Shown one piece after another: positions 40,917-49,446 of a DNA stretch of 64,000 bases. A program made the position numbers and the translations under genes. Position 1 is the stretch's first letter, and the number at the start of each line of letters is the position of its first letter. This stretch comes from Mucilaginibacter tundrae (GTDB lineage: Bacteria > Bacteroidota > Bacteroidia > Sphingobacteriales > Sphingobacteriaceae). The notes beneath the pieces were generated by a model. That model had not been told where the DNA came from and did not search any database. It worked only from the letters and a program-made list of their open reading frames with translations. Location: assembly GCF_013408825.1 (NCBI RefSeq), contig NZ_JACCBZ010000001.1, positions 248,001-312,000 on the forward strand, read 5' to 3'.

Positions 40917-41516
40917 TTACCCGTGTATCCGCTCGATCTTCCCGTAATTCTGTATCACTATGGCCTCATGTGCCAGGTATTCCTTCCAGCGCGCATCCAC
41001 ATCAATATCGCCGCAATACTTTTTAGCCAAACGGATAAACATGGCATAATGCGTAGCCTCGCTAACCATTAGTTCATGGTAAAACGCGGCAAGTTCCGCA
41101 TCATCAATATTTTCTGAAAGCACTTTAAACCGTTCACAACTCCGCGCCTCAATCATCGCCGAAAAAAGCAACCTGTCAACTAATTGCGTGGTACGCCCAC
41201 CCCCTTTTACTATAAACTTCTGAAGCTCTCCCACATAATTATCTTTCCGCTCTCTGCCTAATAAAAACCCACGTTGTACAATTAACTCATGCACCCGTTT
41301 AAAATGATCCATTTCCTCCTGCGCCAAAGCGATCATCTCCTGCACCAGGTCAGATAAATTAGGGTTTTGAACAATAAGCGTAATGGCATTGCTGGCGGCC
41401 TTCTGCTCGCAAAAAGCATGGTCAGTTAACAGTTCCTCAATGTTGCTTTCCACAACATTCTTTACCCAGGTCGGGTCGGTAGGTAATTGAAGTTTAAGTA
41501 TTGTTTTCTCGCTCAC
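40917..41516 (-). CDS. miaE: tRNA-(ms2io6A)-hydroxylase
   Basis: A 199-aa ferritin-like di-iron protein. Iron ligands are visible: EQKAASNAIT, EEMDHFKRVHELI (ExxH), MIEARSCERFKVL and SEATHYAMFIRLAKKY (ExxH). MiaE hydroxylates the isopentenyl side chain of ms2i6A37 in tRNA using O2. Length is typical. The start is a GTG at 41516. It lies alone, convergent with the monooxygenase gene. Confidence 0.92.
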   Translation of the reverse strand: MSEKTILKLQLPTDPTWVKNVVESNIEELLTDHAFCEQKAASNAITLIVQNPNLSDLVQEMIALAQEEMDHFKRVHELIVQRGFLLGRERKDNYVGELQKFIVKGGGRTTQLVDRLLFSAMIEARSCERFKVLSENIDDAELAAFYHELMVSEATHYAMFIRLAKKYCGDIDVDARWKEYLAHEAIVIQNYGKIERIHG

Positions 41517-41611
41517 AAAGGCAAAGGTAAGCGTTAAGGCTGATACTTAAAATGCCTGTTGGTTATGAGAAGCTATCATAAAAATTAATCTTTTAGATAA
41601 ACACAAAGATC

Positions 41612-41637
41612 TCATTCTGAGTGCAGCGAAGAATCTG
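41612..41637 (+). repeat. Single arm of the TCATTCTGAG repeat family
   Basis: TCATTCTGAGTGCAGCGAAG and the following GAATCT match the left arm at 19318-19343 with one change. No second arm is seen nearby, so it is a solo copy in the miaE-nadD spacer. Confidence 0.8.
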
Positions 41638-41694
41638 TACAATATGCCTCTCCATTATGTCACTGCTGTAAAGGTTTAGTAATTCGAGGACAGA

Positions 41695-42276
41695 TTATTT
41701 AATTTTCCCGTACAAATTCTTACTCTCGATAAATTCCAATACCGAATCAGGCACAAAATAACGTACGTCCTTTTTTTCAGCAATGGATTTTCGGATGAAG
41801 GTAGCGGATAGCTCCATCTGCGGCGTCATGGTAATAGTTACCGATGGGTGCGAAGCATACTCAGCGTTCTCATACCCCGGTCGCGGATAAACATATATTT
41901 TATAATCGCGTAGTATCAGCTTAAAGTTTTTCCATTTAGGCAACGATACAAGGTTGTCCGAGCCCATAATCAGCGCGAATTCATGCTGTGGATATTTTTC
42001 TTTTAAATGGACAAGTGTATCAATTGTATAAGATGGCTGCGGAAGTTTCAATTCCACATCACTAACAGCAAGGTTTTTGGCGTTATCTGTGGCTAGTTTG
42101 GCCATCTCTAATCTATCGTAAGTATTGATCAGGTCGCCGTACTTTTTTAGTGGATTTTGGGGCGATACAACCAACCAAACCTTATCAAGGTCGGTGTAGT
42201 TGGCCATGTAATTGGCAATAATTAAATGGCCTACATGAATGGGATTAAATGAACCGAATAGTAAACCTATTTTCAT
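41695..42276 (-). CDS. nadD: Nicotinate-nucleotide adenylyltransferase
   Basis: A 193-aa nucleotidyltransferase: GLLFGSFNPIHVGHLIIANY carries the HxGH motif, and LSATFIRKSI is the ISSTxxR-type motif. It converts nicotinate mononucleotide to deamido-NAD with ATP. The yicC-gmk-nadD order on one strand with short gaps (3 and 49 bp) is a well-known Bacteroidota operon. Confidence 0.95.
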   Translation of the reverse strand: MKIGLLFGSFNPIHVGHLIIANYMANYTDLDKVWLVVSPQNPLKKYGDLINTYDRLEMAKLATDNAKNLAVSDVELKLPQPSYTIDTLVHLKEKYPQHEFALIMGSDNLVSLPKWKNFKLILRDYKIYVYPRPGYENAEYASHPSVTITMTPQMELSATFIRKSIAEKKDVRYFVPDSVLEFIESKNLYGKIK

Positions 42277-42325
42277 CAGCTACTTATAGTTGATCAGTGT
42301 AATACGTTAGTAAGATAGCTAAATT

Positions 42326-42898
42326 TTATTGTTCTAAAAAATTCTTTACTAACAGCTCTGCTTCTTTGCAAGCAACATCCAACTCATAGTTTTTAAGGAT
42401 AACATCAAACTGCGGTGCATAGTTCAGCTCCTTTTCAGCCTTAGCAAAACGCTCTTTCAATTTTTCAGCGCTATCAGTTCCACGGCCGCTTAAACGCTCC
42501 TTTAAAACCTCAAGTGATGGTGGCTGAACAAAAATAGCCAGTGCCTGCCCGTCATATTTGCGCTTCAAGTGTAATCCACCTTCCACATCAATATCAAATA
42601 TCACAGTCTTGCCTTTTGCCCAAATGCGTTCTATTTCTTTACGTAGCGTGCCGTAAAATGTACCCGAATATACTTCTTCAAACTCCACAAATTCCTTTTT
42701 GGCGATGCGATGCAAAAAGCTTTCCTTGCTGATGAAATAATAGTCTTTGCTATCCACTTCATCTCCACGGGCTTCACGTGTAGTTGCCGAAATAGAGAAT
42801 TCCAGCTCAGGTATTTTACCCAACAAATGATGCACTATAGTAGTTTTACCAGCTCCTGATGGTGCAGAAAAAATAATTAATTTACCTTCTTTGGCCAT
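42326..42898 (-). CDS. gmk: Guanylate kinase
   Basis: A 190-aa P-loop kinase: IFSAPSGAGKTTIVHHLL (Walker A, residues about 10-20), ISATTREARGDEVDSKDYYFIS (GMP binding), YGTLRKEIERIW and FDIDVEGGLHLKRKY. Phosphorylates GMP to GDP. Encoded 3 bp after yicC; the two are probably translationally linked. Confidence 0.98.
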   Translation of the reverse strand: MAKEGKLIIFSAPSGAGKTTIVHHLLGKIPELEFSISATTREARGDEVDSKDYYFISKESFLHRIAKKEFVEFEEVYSGTFYGTLRKEIERIWAKGKTVIFDIDVEGGLHLKRKYDGQALAIFVQPPSLEVLKERLSGRGTDSAEKLKERFAKAEKELNYAPQFDVILKNYELDVACKEAELLVKNFLEQ

Positions 42899-42901
42899 CT
42901 A

Positions 42902-43777
42902 CTATAATACGTTTAAAAGTTGCTCCTTCATCTTTTCCAGCTCTTCTTTCATGCCCACTACCAGTTTCTGCATGTTAGCATCGTTGGATTTTGATCCCAA
43001 AGTATTGATCTCCCTGCCGATCTCCTGGGTAATAAAACCTAATTTTTTACCGTTGGCATCGCTGTTTTTAAGCGTCTCTAAAAAATAATCGCAATGTGCT
43101 TTTAATCTTACTTTTTCTTCGGTGATATCCAGCCTGTCAATAAAATAGATCAGCTCCTGCTCAAAACGATTTTGATCGATGCCTTCCTTATTAGTGGCTT
43201 CTTCTAAAAATGAATTTAAGCGTTCGCGAATAATGGGCACACGTTTAGGTTCTTCAATTTCAACCAGTTTAAGGTTTTCAAGGATGATGTTGATACGGTA
43301 TTTCAAATCCTGCTCTAACACATTACCCTCATCCGCACGAAATTTTTGAAATGCTGCTACAGCCTGGTTAAAAGTTTTTTCAACCAATTTCCACTCATCT
43401 TCTGATACAGTTTCCTCATCGTATTTAACAACCTCGGGTAAACCTAGCGCTAACTGTAGTAAATTATTGGTAGGTTCACCTAATTCCATACTTACCGAGC
43501 GTAATTGTTCGTAGTAATTTTTAAGCAAAACGGTATCAATACCTGCTGCTTTTACTACTCCGTTTTGTTGCTCAACAGTGATGGAAAGGTTAACCTTTCC
43601 GCGTTCTATTTGCTTGTTGCAATCGTTACGTAACTGAAACTCTTTATCTGAGAATATTTTTGGCAATCTTAACGATAGCTCAAGAAACTTACTATTCAGG
43701 GATTTTATCTCAACGGTATATTTTGTGGTGCCCGAGTCGGCAGCAGCAATTCCATACCCTGTCATGGATTTTATCAT
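42902..43777 (-). CDS. YicC/YloC family endoribonuclease
   Basis: A 291-aa protein with MIKSMTGYGIA at the N-terminus, the hallmark of the family, and the C-terminal DUF1732 part (RFEQELIYFIDRLDITEEKVRLKAHCDYFLETL, LGFITQEIGREINTLGSKSNDANMQKLVVGMKEELEKMKEQLLNVL). YicC proteins cleave RNA and in E. coli affect sRNA stability. I take the ATG at 43777; the TTG two codons earlier does not fit the conserved start. First gene of the yicC-gmk-nadD operon. Confidence 0.94.
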   Translation of the reverse strand: MIKSMTGYGIAAADSGTTKYTVEIKSLNSKFLELSLRLPKIFSDKEFQLRNDCNKQIERGKVNLSITVEQQNGVVKAAGIDTVLLKNYYEQLRSVSMELGEPTNNLLQLALGLPEVVKYDEETVSEDEWKLVEKTFNQAVAAFQKFRADEGNVLEQDLKYRINIILENLKLVEIEEPKRVPIIRERLNSFLEEATNKEGIDQNRFEQELIYFIDRLDITEEKVRLKAHCDYFLETLKNSDANGKKLGFITQEIGREINTLGSKSNDANMQKLVVGMKEELEKMKEQLLNVL

Positions 43778-43785
43778 GTGCAAAT

Positions 43786-43878
43786 TTAGTAATTAGTGAT
43801 TGGAGTTTAGAGTTTAGGCTAAAATAATCATATTTTCTAACCAAATCCTAATCTCTAAACTTTAATTACTAATCCCTC
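43786..43878. repeat. Intergenic inverted repeat (TAATTAGTGATTGGAGTTTAG family)
   Basis: Arms 43786-43818 and 43847-43878 pair over about 32 nt with several mismatches. It lies between the divergent yicC and TonB-like plug gene starts and would sit in one or both leaders. It resembles the repeat at 5398-5488. Confidence 0.7.
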
Positions 43879-43945
43879 AAAGCCCCGTTAACACTTTTTT
43901 ACATTTAATGCGATATACAATGAATAAGTTTGCGTTATTATTTAA

Positions 43946-44677
43946 ATGAACATCCGTTACTTCATAATATACCCTGCGCTAATCGCTTTTTTTTGCCTGC
44001 CGGTACTCGCGCAAGCGCAACAGGCATTTACGATAAATGGCATTTTTTTCAAAAAAAGCACTGATGAACGTATTGCTTCAGCTACCGTTACCAATTTAAA
44101 AAGCCAGCAAATTATGATGAGCGATGAACTGGGCGGCTTTAGCATCCCGGCATCCAAAGGTGATACCCTCCTCTTCAAAAAAACCGGCTATACCGAACAA
44201 ACGCAAGTGGTAACCGGCGCAAATGATATAGTGGTTTATATGCAACCCATCATAGTGCTGCAACAGGTTACCATACAAGGCCAAAGTACCAAGCAGGAAT
44301 TAAACAGCGTAATGAACGATTACCGTAGCAAAGGTTTATATTTTGACGGTCATCCACCACTAATGGCTTTTATAGCATCGCCCATTACCGCTTTTTACGA
44401 GTTATTTAGTGCCGATGCTACCAATGAGCGCCATTTCGCTAAATTCTCTAAAAACGAGTTGGAAGCGATTGAGGTGAGCAAACGCTATACCCCGCAGTTG
44501 GTAAAACAGGTAACCCATTTGCCGGATGACGATGTAGTGAAATTTATGCAGCAGTACACCCCATCATACGAAGATATGCGGGGTTGGAATGATTACGAAC
44601 TCATCAGCCACATCAAACATTACCTGGAATATTATAAAAGGCATAAAGATGGAGCGGATTTGCAAAAACTGTATTAG
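43946..44677 (+). CDS. Exported protein with carboxypeptidase-like regulatory domain
   Basis: A 243-aa protein with a signal peptide (IIYPALIAFFCLPVLAQAQQ) and a CarboxypepD_reg-like beta domain at about residues 25-105 (FTINGIFFKKSTDERIASATVTNLKSQQIMMSDELGGFSIPASKGDTLLFKKTGY). This domain normally sits at the N-terminus of TonB-dependent SusC-like receptors, but here the rest is a 140-residue helical tail without a barrel. Function unknown; periplasmic or lipid-associated location inferred. Stands alone. Confidence 0.82.
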   Translation: MNIRYFIIYPALIAFFCLPVLAQAQQAFTINGIFFKKSTDERIASATVTNLKSQQIMMSDELGGFSIPASKGDTLLFKKTGYTEQTQVVTGANDIVVYMQPIIVLQQVTIQGQSTKQELNSVMNDYRSKGLYFDGHPPLMAFIASPITAFYELFSADATNERHFAKFSKNELEAIEVSKRYTPQLVKQVTHLPDDDVVKFMQQYTPSYEDMRGWNDYELISHIKHYLEYYKRHKDGADLQKLY

Positions 44678-44687
44678 AATTTAGAAG

Positions 44688-44823
44688 CTGTCTGACCTCG
44701 AATTTTGGGAATTTGTTGAATTTTTAGAATTCGGGTAATCTTTAATTCAATAAACTGCTTTAGCATTCTTGAACACCATTAAAAATTATCAACAGTGAAA
44801 AATTCAGGTTCAGAAAATGACAG
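44688..44823. repeat. Degenerate intergenic inverted repeat (CTGTCTGACC family)
   Basis: Left arm CTGTCTGACCTCGAATTTT (44688-44706) and right arm 44799-44823 pair imperfectly with a 4-nt gap. It lies between convergent genes and resembles the elements at 30271 and 37251. Confidence 0.6.
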
Positions 44824-44829
44824 TAGATT

Positions 44830-45555
44830 TTAGATTCCTAACGATTCACAAGCTTTCTCAGCGGCTAGCTTTTCCGCGTTCTTTTTACTGAATTCCTTCC
44901 CTAAACCTACTATTTCGCCGTCAACGCTGGCTTGTACCGAGAACAATTTAATATTCTCGCCTTCGTGGTTACTCACCAAATCAAAGCTAATATCTTTACC
45001 ATGGCGCTGGCACCACTCTATCAGCTTACTCTTAAAGTTAGTTTCGGTTTGTTCCAGTTTGTGGATGTCGATATGCGATTTGATAATGTGGTTTATCAAA
45101 AAGTTTTTGGTGAAGTCGTAGCCTTTATCCAAATAAACCGCGCCGATCAGCGCCTCAAAAGCATCACCCAAAAGTGAACCCTGTCTTTGTGAATTCAATG
45201 CGCGGTTATCAAACTCTATTAGTTTATCAAAACCAAGTTTCTTACCTAACTGGTTAAGGTTAACGCGACTTACAATTTTCGATCGTAATTCGGTCAAAAA
45301 CCCTTCATCCTCGTAAGGATAAAGTTTAAACAGCACTTCGGCAACAACGCTGCCTAAAACAGCATCACCCAAAAACTCCAGGCGTTCATTGCTGTTCTTA
45401 ACACCCTTTTTTACATTTTGTGCTGCCGATTTATGGCGAAATGCCAACCGGTATAACGACAAATTGCCCGGAACAAATCCGAGCAAATTCTTTAAAACTT
45501 TAACATATTTTCTGTTAGGAGATATATATAGCTTGTAGAAACGGCTTATAGGCAT
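44830..45555 (-). CDS. rnc: Ribonuclease III
   Basis: A 241-aa protein. The RNase III signature NERLEFLGDAVLGSVVAEVLF lies near residue 58, with a second acidic patch GSLLGDAFEALIGAVYLDKG near 128 supplying the metal-binding Asp/Glu. The double-stranded RNA-binding domain is at the C-terminus (FKSKLIEWCQRHGKDISFDLV, FSKKNAEKLAAEKACESLG). It cuts rRNA precursors and structured mRNA. Encoded 9 bp after fabF: the acpP-fabF-rnc order is conserved in this phylum. Confidence 0.97.
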   Translation of the reverse strand: MPISRFYKLYISPNRKYVKVLKNLLGFVPGNLSLYRLAFRHKSAAQNVKKGVKNSNERLEFLGDAVLGSVVAEVLFKLYPYEDEGFLTELRSKIVSRVNLNQLGKKLGFDKLIEFDNRALNSQRQGSLLGDAFEALIGAVYLDKGYDFTKNFLINHIIKSHIDIHKLEQTETNFKSKLIEWCQRHGKDISFDLVSNHEGENIKLFSVQASVDGEIVGLGKEFSKKNAEKLAAEKACESLGI

Positions 45556-45564
45556 TTATTACAA

Positions 45565-46818
45565 TTAATCTTCTAACTTCCTAAATATTACCGATGCATT
45601 GTGGCCACCAAACCCAAAGCCATTGCTTTGTGCAGTTCTCACTTCTCTTTTTTGAGCCTTGTTAAACGTAAAGTTTATCCTCGGATCAAAAGCAGGGTCA
45701 TCAGTAAAATGGTTAATAGTTGGGGGGATAATACCATTTTTAATGGCCAATATGGTAGCAATCGCTTCCACAGCACCCGCGGCACCTAACAAGTGCCCGG
45801 TCATGGATTTGGTTGAGCTTATATTAATATTATATGCATGGTCGCCAAATACAGTCTGTATAGCTTTTATTTCCTGCGGGTCACCAATCGGGGTTGATGT
45901 ACCGTGCACATTCACATAATCAATTTCGGATGCTTCAATACCAGCGTCGCGTAATGCCTCTTTCATTACTAAAGCCGCGCCAAGCCCTTCGGGGTGTGGG
46001 GCAGTCATGTGGTAAGCGTCGGCACTCATGCCACCGCCTATCATTTCAGCATAAATTTTAGCTCCACGTGCTTTCGCATGCTCATACTCTTCCAAAATAA
46101 TTGTTCCTGCACCTTCGCCTGCCACAAAACCATCACGGTCAAGGTCAAACGGGCGCGAGGCCGTTGCCGGGTCATCATTTCGGGTTGATAACGCATGCAT
46201 CGCATTGAAACCGCCAATACCTGCTTCGTTTATAATAGCTTCTGACCCGCCGGTAACAAACATATTAGCTTTACCCATACGTATATAGTTAAAAGCGTCA
46301 ATTAATGCGTTGTTTGATGAGGCACATGCAGAAACCGTAGTAAAGTTCGGCCCGCGTAAACCATATTTAATAGAAATATGGCCCGGCGCGATGTCGGCTA
46401 TCATCCTTGGGATAAAAAATGGGTTAATGTGTGGCGTACCATCACCTTTGGCGAAATTTACAATCTCATCCAAAAATGTTTTTAAGCCCCCAATACCCGA
46501 TCCCCAGATAACGCCAATACGGCTGGTATCCAATTTATCGAAATCCAAACCTGCATCCGCAACCGCTTCAGCAGTGGAATATAACGCGTACTGAACAAAA
46601 GGATCGAGCTTGCGCGCGTCTTTTCTGCCCAAAAATGCATCCGCGTCAAAGCCTTTCACTTCGCACGCAAATTTAGTCTTGAATTTTGACGTATCAAAAC
46701 TCTTAATAGGCGCGGCGCCACTTACCCCATTTATCAAAGCTTCCCAATATTCAGGAACGCTGTTGCCAATTGGAGTAAGTGCTCCAAGCCCGGTTATTAC
46801 AACTCTCTTAAACTCCAT
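45565..46818 (-). CDS. fabF: Beta-ketoacyl-ACP synthase II
   Basis: A 417-aa thiolase-fold enzyme. The catalytic Cys is in TVSACASSNNALIDAF (about residue 165), His in VNVHGTSTPIGDPQE (about 305), and the second His in SSTKSMTGHLLGAAGAVEA (about 341); FGFGGHNAS ends the active-site loop. FabF elongates acyl-ACP with malonyl-ACP and adjusts unsaturated/saturated ratios with temperature. It follows acpP by 17 bp on the same strand. Confidence 0.98.
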   Translation of the reverse strand: MEFKRVVITGLGALTPIGNSVPEYWEALINGVSGAAPIKSFDTSKFKTKFACEVKGFDADAFLGRKDARKLDPFVQYALYSTAEAVADAGLDFDKLDTSRIGVIWGSGIGGLKTFLDEIVNFAKGDGTPHINPFFIPRMIADIAPGHISIKYGLRGPNFTTVSACASSNNALIDAFNYIRMGKANMFVTGGSEAIINEAGIGGFNAMHALSTRNDDPATASRPFDLDRDGFVAGEGAGTIILEEYEHAKARGAKIYAEMIGGGMSADAYHMTAPHPEGLGAALVMKEALRDAGIEASEIDYVNVHGTSTPIGDPQEIKAIQTVFGDHAYNINISSTKSMTGHLLGAAGAVEAIATILAIKNGIIPPTINHFTDDPAFDPRINFTFNKAQKREVRTAQSNGFGFGGHNASVIFRKLED

Positions 46819-46835
46819 TTAAAGGGTTTTGCGAG

Positions 46836-47072
46836 TTATTTAACGTTTTTTTCAAGGTAAGCAATGGCCTGTCCTACAGTACCAATTGTTTCAGCCTGAT
46901 CGTCAGGGATAGCCACATTGAATTCTTTTTCGAATTCCATGATCAGTTCCACGGTGTCTAAAGAATCAGCACCAAGGTCATTGGTGAAGCTTGCTTCCGG
47001 GGTTACTTCGTTTTCGTCAACACCCAATTTTTCTACGATTATAGCTTTTACTCTTGAAGCGATATCAGACAT
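46836..47072 (-). CDS. acpP: Acyl carrier protein
   Basis: A 78-aa acidic protein with the phosphopantetheine attachment Ser37 in [19 protein letters not shown]. Full length, no signal. It carries growing acyl chains for FabF and FabD. First gene of the acpP-fabF-rnc operon and probably transcribed from the region 47073-47217 shared with the divergent IPExxxVDY-type gene. Confidence 0.98.
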   Translation of the reverse strand: MSDIASRVKAIIVEKLGVDENEVTPEASFTNDLGADSLDTVELIMEFEKEFNVAIPDDQAETIGTVGQAIAYLEKNVK

Positions 47073-47217
47073 AGTCTTATAGTTTAATGATTAATAATTT
47101 CAGTGCAAAGAAAAATAAATTCTGTTAAATATCAAATCTAAAAACTTTTGCGCATTTAACTCAACAAAAATTTACTTGCAAAGGTTTTCAAATTGTATTT
47201 TTACCGGCGCAAATGTA

Positions 47218-47643
47218 ATGATTTTGAACAGAAAAATATTAAAGTTTGAGATCGATCTTGATTTTGTATTAATTGCAGTAACAACACCGCTTAAAGATTA
47301 CCGTATTTGTTACCTTATTAACAAATATTTAAACTTTAATTTGGCTAAAACTGCCGATCTTGCGGTCGAGATCCTTCCCAATACCGAACCGGTGTACTTC
47401 TCTAAGTATACCCACCATTGGGAAGCTAGTGATACTGATTTTTATTTTATAGCCAATAAAGGTTCTGACGGCTATTTGATACCCGAAATGCGCAAAACAG
47501 ATTATTTTTTAATGATCAAAAATTATATTGATGATTATGACCTCGACAACCTGGTATCATCCCTTAATCGCATACCCGAAATAGTGGCCGCGGTAAAGAT
47601 TGATCCAAAAAAAATAAAATCACGGGAAAATCTACTATTTTAG
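47218..47643 (+). CDS. Conserved Bacteroidota protein (IPExxxVDY-like family), 141 aa
   Basis: A small protein with TTPLKDYRICYLINKYLNFNLAK near the N-terminus and a strand-rich middle. Proteins of this sort are found next to acpP/rnc and pyk throughout the Bacteroidota and are named IPExxxVDY family; the name motif itself is not clear here, so the assignment rests on context and length. Function unknown. I use the ATG at 47218, since the upstream TTG-started part (47176) reads as leader. It precedes pyk by 68 bp and is probably co-transcribed. Confidence 0.72.
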   Translation: MILNRKILKFEIDLDFVLIAVTTPLKDYRICYLINKYLNFNLAKTADLAVEILPNTEPVYFSKYTHHWEASDTDFYFIANKGSDGYLIPEMRKTDYFLMIKNYIDDYDLDNLVSSLNRIPEIVAAVKIDPKKIKSRENLLF

Positions 47644-47711
47644 CGCAAAATTTAGAATGTGTCCGTTTTACACTTTGTATACTCGGTAAGCCAGATTTAA
47701 ACTTATAATTT

Positions 47712-49148
47712 ATGAAATTGTATTATAACCGTACCAAAATAGTTGCTACAATGGGCCCTGCCTCGGCCCCTAAAGAAACCCTTTTAGCCATGATAAAGGC
47801 CGGCGTAAACGTTTGCCGCCTTAATTTTTCGCACGGAAAAGCTGAAGATCACAAAAAAGTTATCGACACAATCCGCGAAATAAACGAGCAATATAAAACC
47901 AACGTTGGCATACTTGCCGATTTACAGGGACCTAAAATCCGCATTGGTTTAGTAAAAGATGGTGGTATACATTTAATAAACGGCACACGTATTAATATAA
48001 CTACCCATGAATGTATTGGTGATGACAACCAGATATACATTACTTATGATACATTCCCGCAGGATGTACAGGCCAATGAAATTATTTTATTAGACGATGG
48101 AAAGATCCAGATGCGTGTTATTGAAACAAACCGCCTTGATACCGTAGTTTGCGAAATCGTACATGGCGGTATCCTTACTTCACGTAAGGGCGTTAACTTA
48201 CCAAACACCAAAGTATCTATCCCAAGCTTAACGGAAGAAGATTTAATAAACCTAAAATTTGTGCTGCAATTTGATGTAGAGTGGATAGGTTTATCATTCG
48301 TTCGTAACGCGCAGGATATTGTAGAGTTAAAACATATCATCGCGGAGCATGGCAGTTCGGCCCGTGTAATAGCGAAAATTGAGAAACCTGAGGCTATCGA
48401 TAACATCGACGAAATTATCGCCGTAACGGACGGTGTAATGGTTGCCCGTGGTGACCTTGGTGTTGAAATGCCGATGGAAGAAGTTCCGTTATTGCAAAAA
48501 ATGATCGCCCGTAAATGTCGCGCGGCATCAAAACCGGTTATTGTTGCTACTCAGATGCTGGAATCAATGATCACCACCCCGCGCCCAACACGTGCCGAAG
48601 TGAATGATGTTGCAAACTCCGTATTAGATGGTGCCGACGCGGTAATGCTTAGTGGTGAAACTTCAGTTGGCGAGTTCCCTGTGATCGTAATTGAAACAAT
48701 GGCTAAGATCGTTCGTAACGTCGAAGAATTAGGCTACCCATACAATGCCAAAGAAGAACCGGTTAGGGCACAAGATCTAACAACTAACTTAAGCGATGCG
48801 GTTTGCGGATCAGCAGTGTATTTAGCTGAACATACAAACGCTGTCGGGATCGTTTCTATGACTGGATCTGGTTATACCGCTTTTGAAATATCAAGCTACC
48901 GCCCTAAAGCAAGTACTTACATTTTCACACCAAACAAACAGTTATTAAACGCCTTAAGTTTAGTTTGGGGTGTACGTTCATTCTACTATGATAAAACTGA
49001 AAGTACCGATCAAACTATAGAGGATGTAAACAACACATTAAAAGCAGATGGCTTAGTACAAGTAGGCGATGTGGTAATTAATACTGCTTCTGTTCCTTTA
49101 GTTAAAAAAGGCAAAACCAATATGCTTAAAGTAAGCGTTATTGAATAA
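47712..49148 (+). CDS. pyk: Pyruvate kinase
   Basis: A 478-aa TIM-barrel enzyme: RTKIVATMGPAS at the N-terminus, VCRLNFSHG, ILADLQGPKIRIG, the KIEKPEAIDNIDEII segment with the catalytic Lys, the GVMVARGDLGVEMPMEEVPLLQK motif and the MLESMITTPRPTRAEVNDVANSVLDGADAVMLSGETSVG segment. Makes pyruvate and ATP from phosphoenolpyruvate. The C-terminal regulatory domain is short, common in this phylum. A strong terminator follows. Confidence 0.98.
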   Translation: MKLYYNRTKIVATMGPASAPKETLLAMIKAGVNVCRLNFSHGKAEDHKKVIDTIREINEQYKTNVGILADLQGPKIRIGLVKDGGIHLINGTRINITTHECIGDDNQIYITYDTFPQDVQANEIILLDDGKIQMRVIETNRLDTVVCEIVHGGILTSRKGVNLPNTKVSIPSLTEEDLINLKFVLQFDVEWIGLSFVRNAQDIVELKHIIAEHGSSARVIAKIEKPEAIDNIDEIIAVTDGVMVARGDLGVEMPMEEVPLLQKMIARKCRAASKPVIVATQMLESMITTPRPTRAEVNDVANSVLDGADAVMLSGETSVGEFPVIVIETMAKIVRNVEELGYPYNAKEEPVRAQDLTTNLSDAVCGSAVYLAEHTNAVGIVSMTGSGYTAFEISSYRPKASTYIFTPNKQLLNALSLVWGVRSFYYDKTESTDQTIEDVNNTLKADGLVQVGDVVINTASVPLVKKGKTNMLKVSVIE

Positions 49149-49174
49149 TAATAATTAATAACCCAATAATATTA

Positions 49175-49207
49175 AGAGCCATCCGTTAGCTAACGGATGG
49201 CTCTTTT
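49175..49207 (+). terminator. Intrinsic terminator of pyk
   Basis: AGAGCCATCCGTTAG and CTAACGGATGGCTCT form a perfect 15-bp stem with almost no loop, followed by TTTT, 26 bp after the stop codon. Confidence 0.9.
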
Positions 49208-49216
49208 GTTCATACT

Positions 49217-49290
49217 GGCACGAAGAATCTATCCGCTGATTGCAAGTGGTGAGCCTATCGGATAGATTCTTCACTCCGTTCAGAATGATA
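49217..49290. repeat. Intergenic inverted repeat related to the TCATTCTGAG family
   Basis: GAAGAATCTATCC (49222-49234) and GGATAGATTCTTC (49260-49272) are perfectly complementary over 13 bp; the right side continues as CACTCCGTTCAGAATGA, matching the family arm on the minus strand. The rest of the 49149-49446 spacer is A/T-rich and probably holds the promoter of the M1 peptidase gene. Confidence 0.75.
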
Positions 49291-49446
49291 AAGGGTAACC
49301 TACACCGTGCTCCCAGCACTCCATTCCCCGCTCAACCACCTCACAACAAAATCATGATCCCGCTGTAACATTTTTCGCCCCCGATTGTCTTATTTTCCTA
49401 AGCAAATCCTATTTTCGTCCTATAACTGAATATCATACTCATTATC

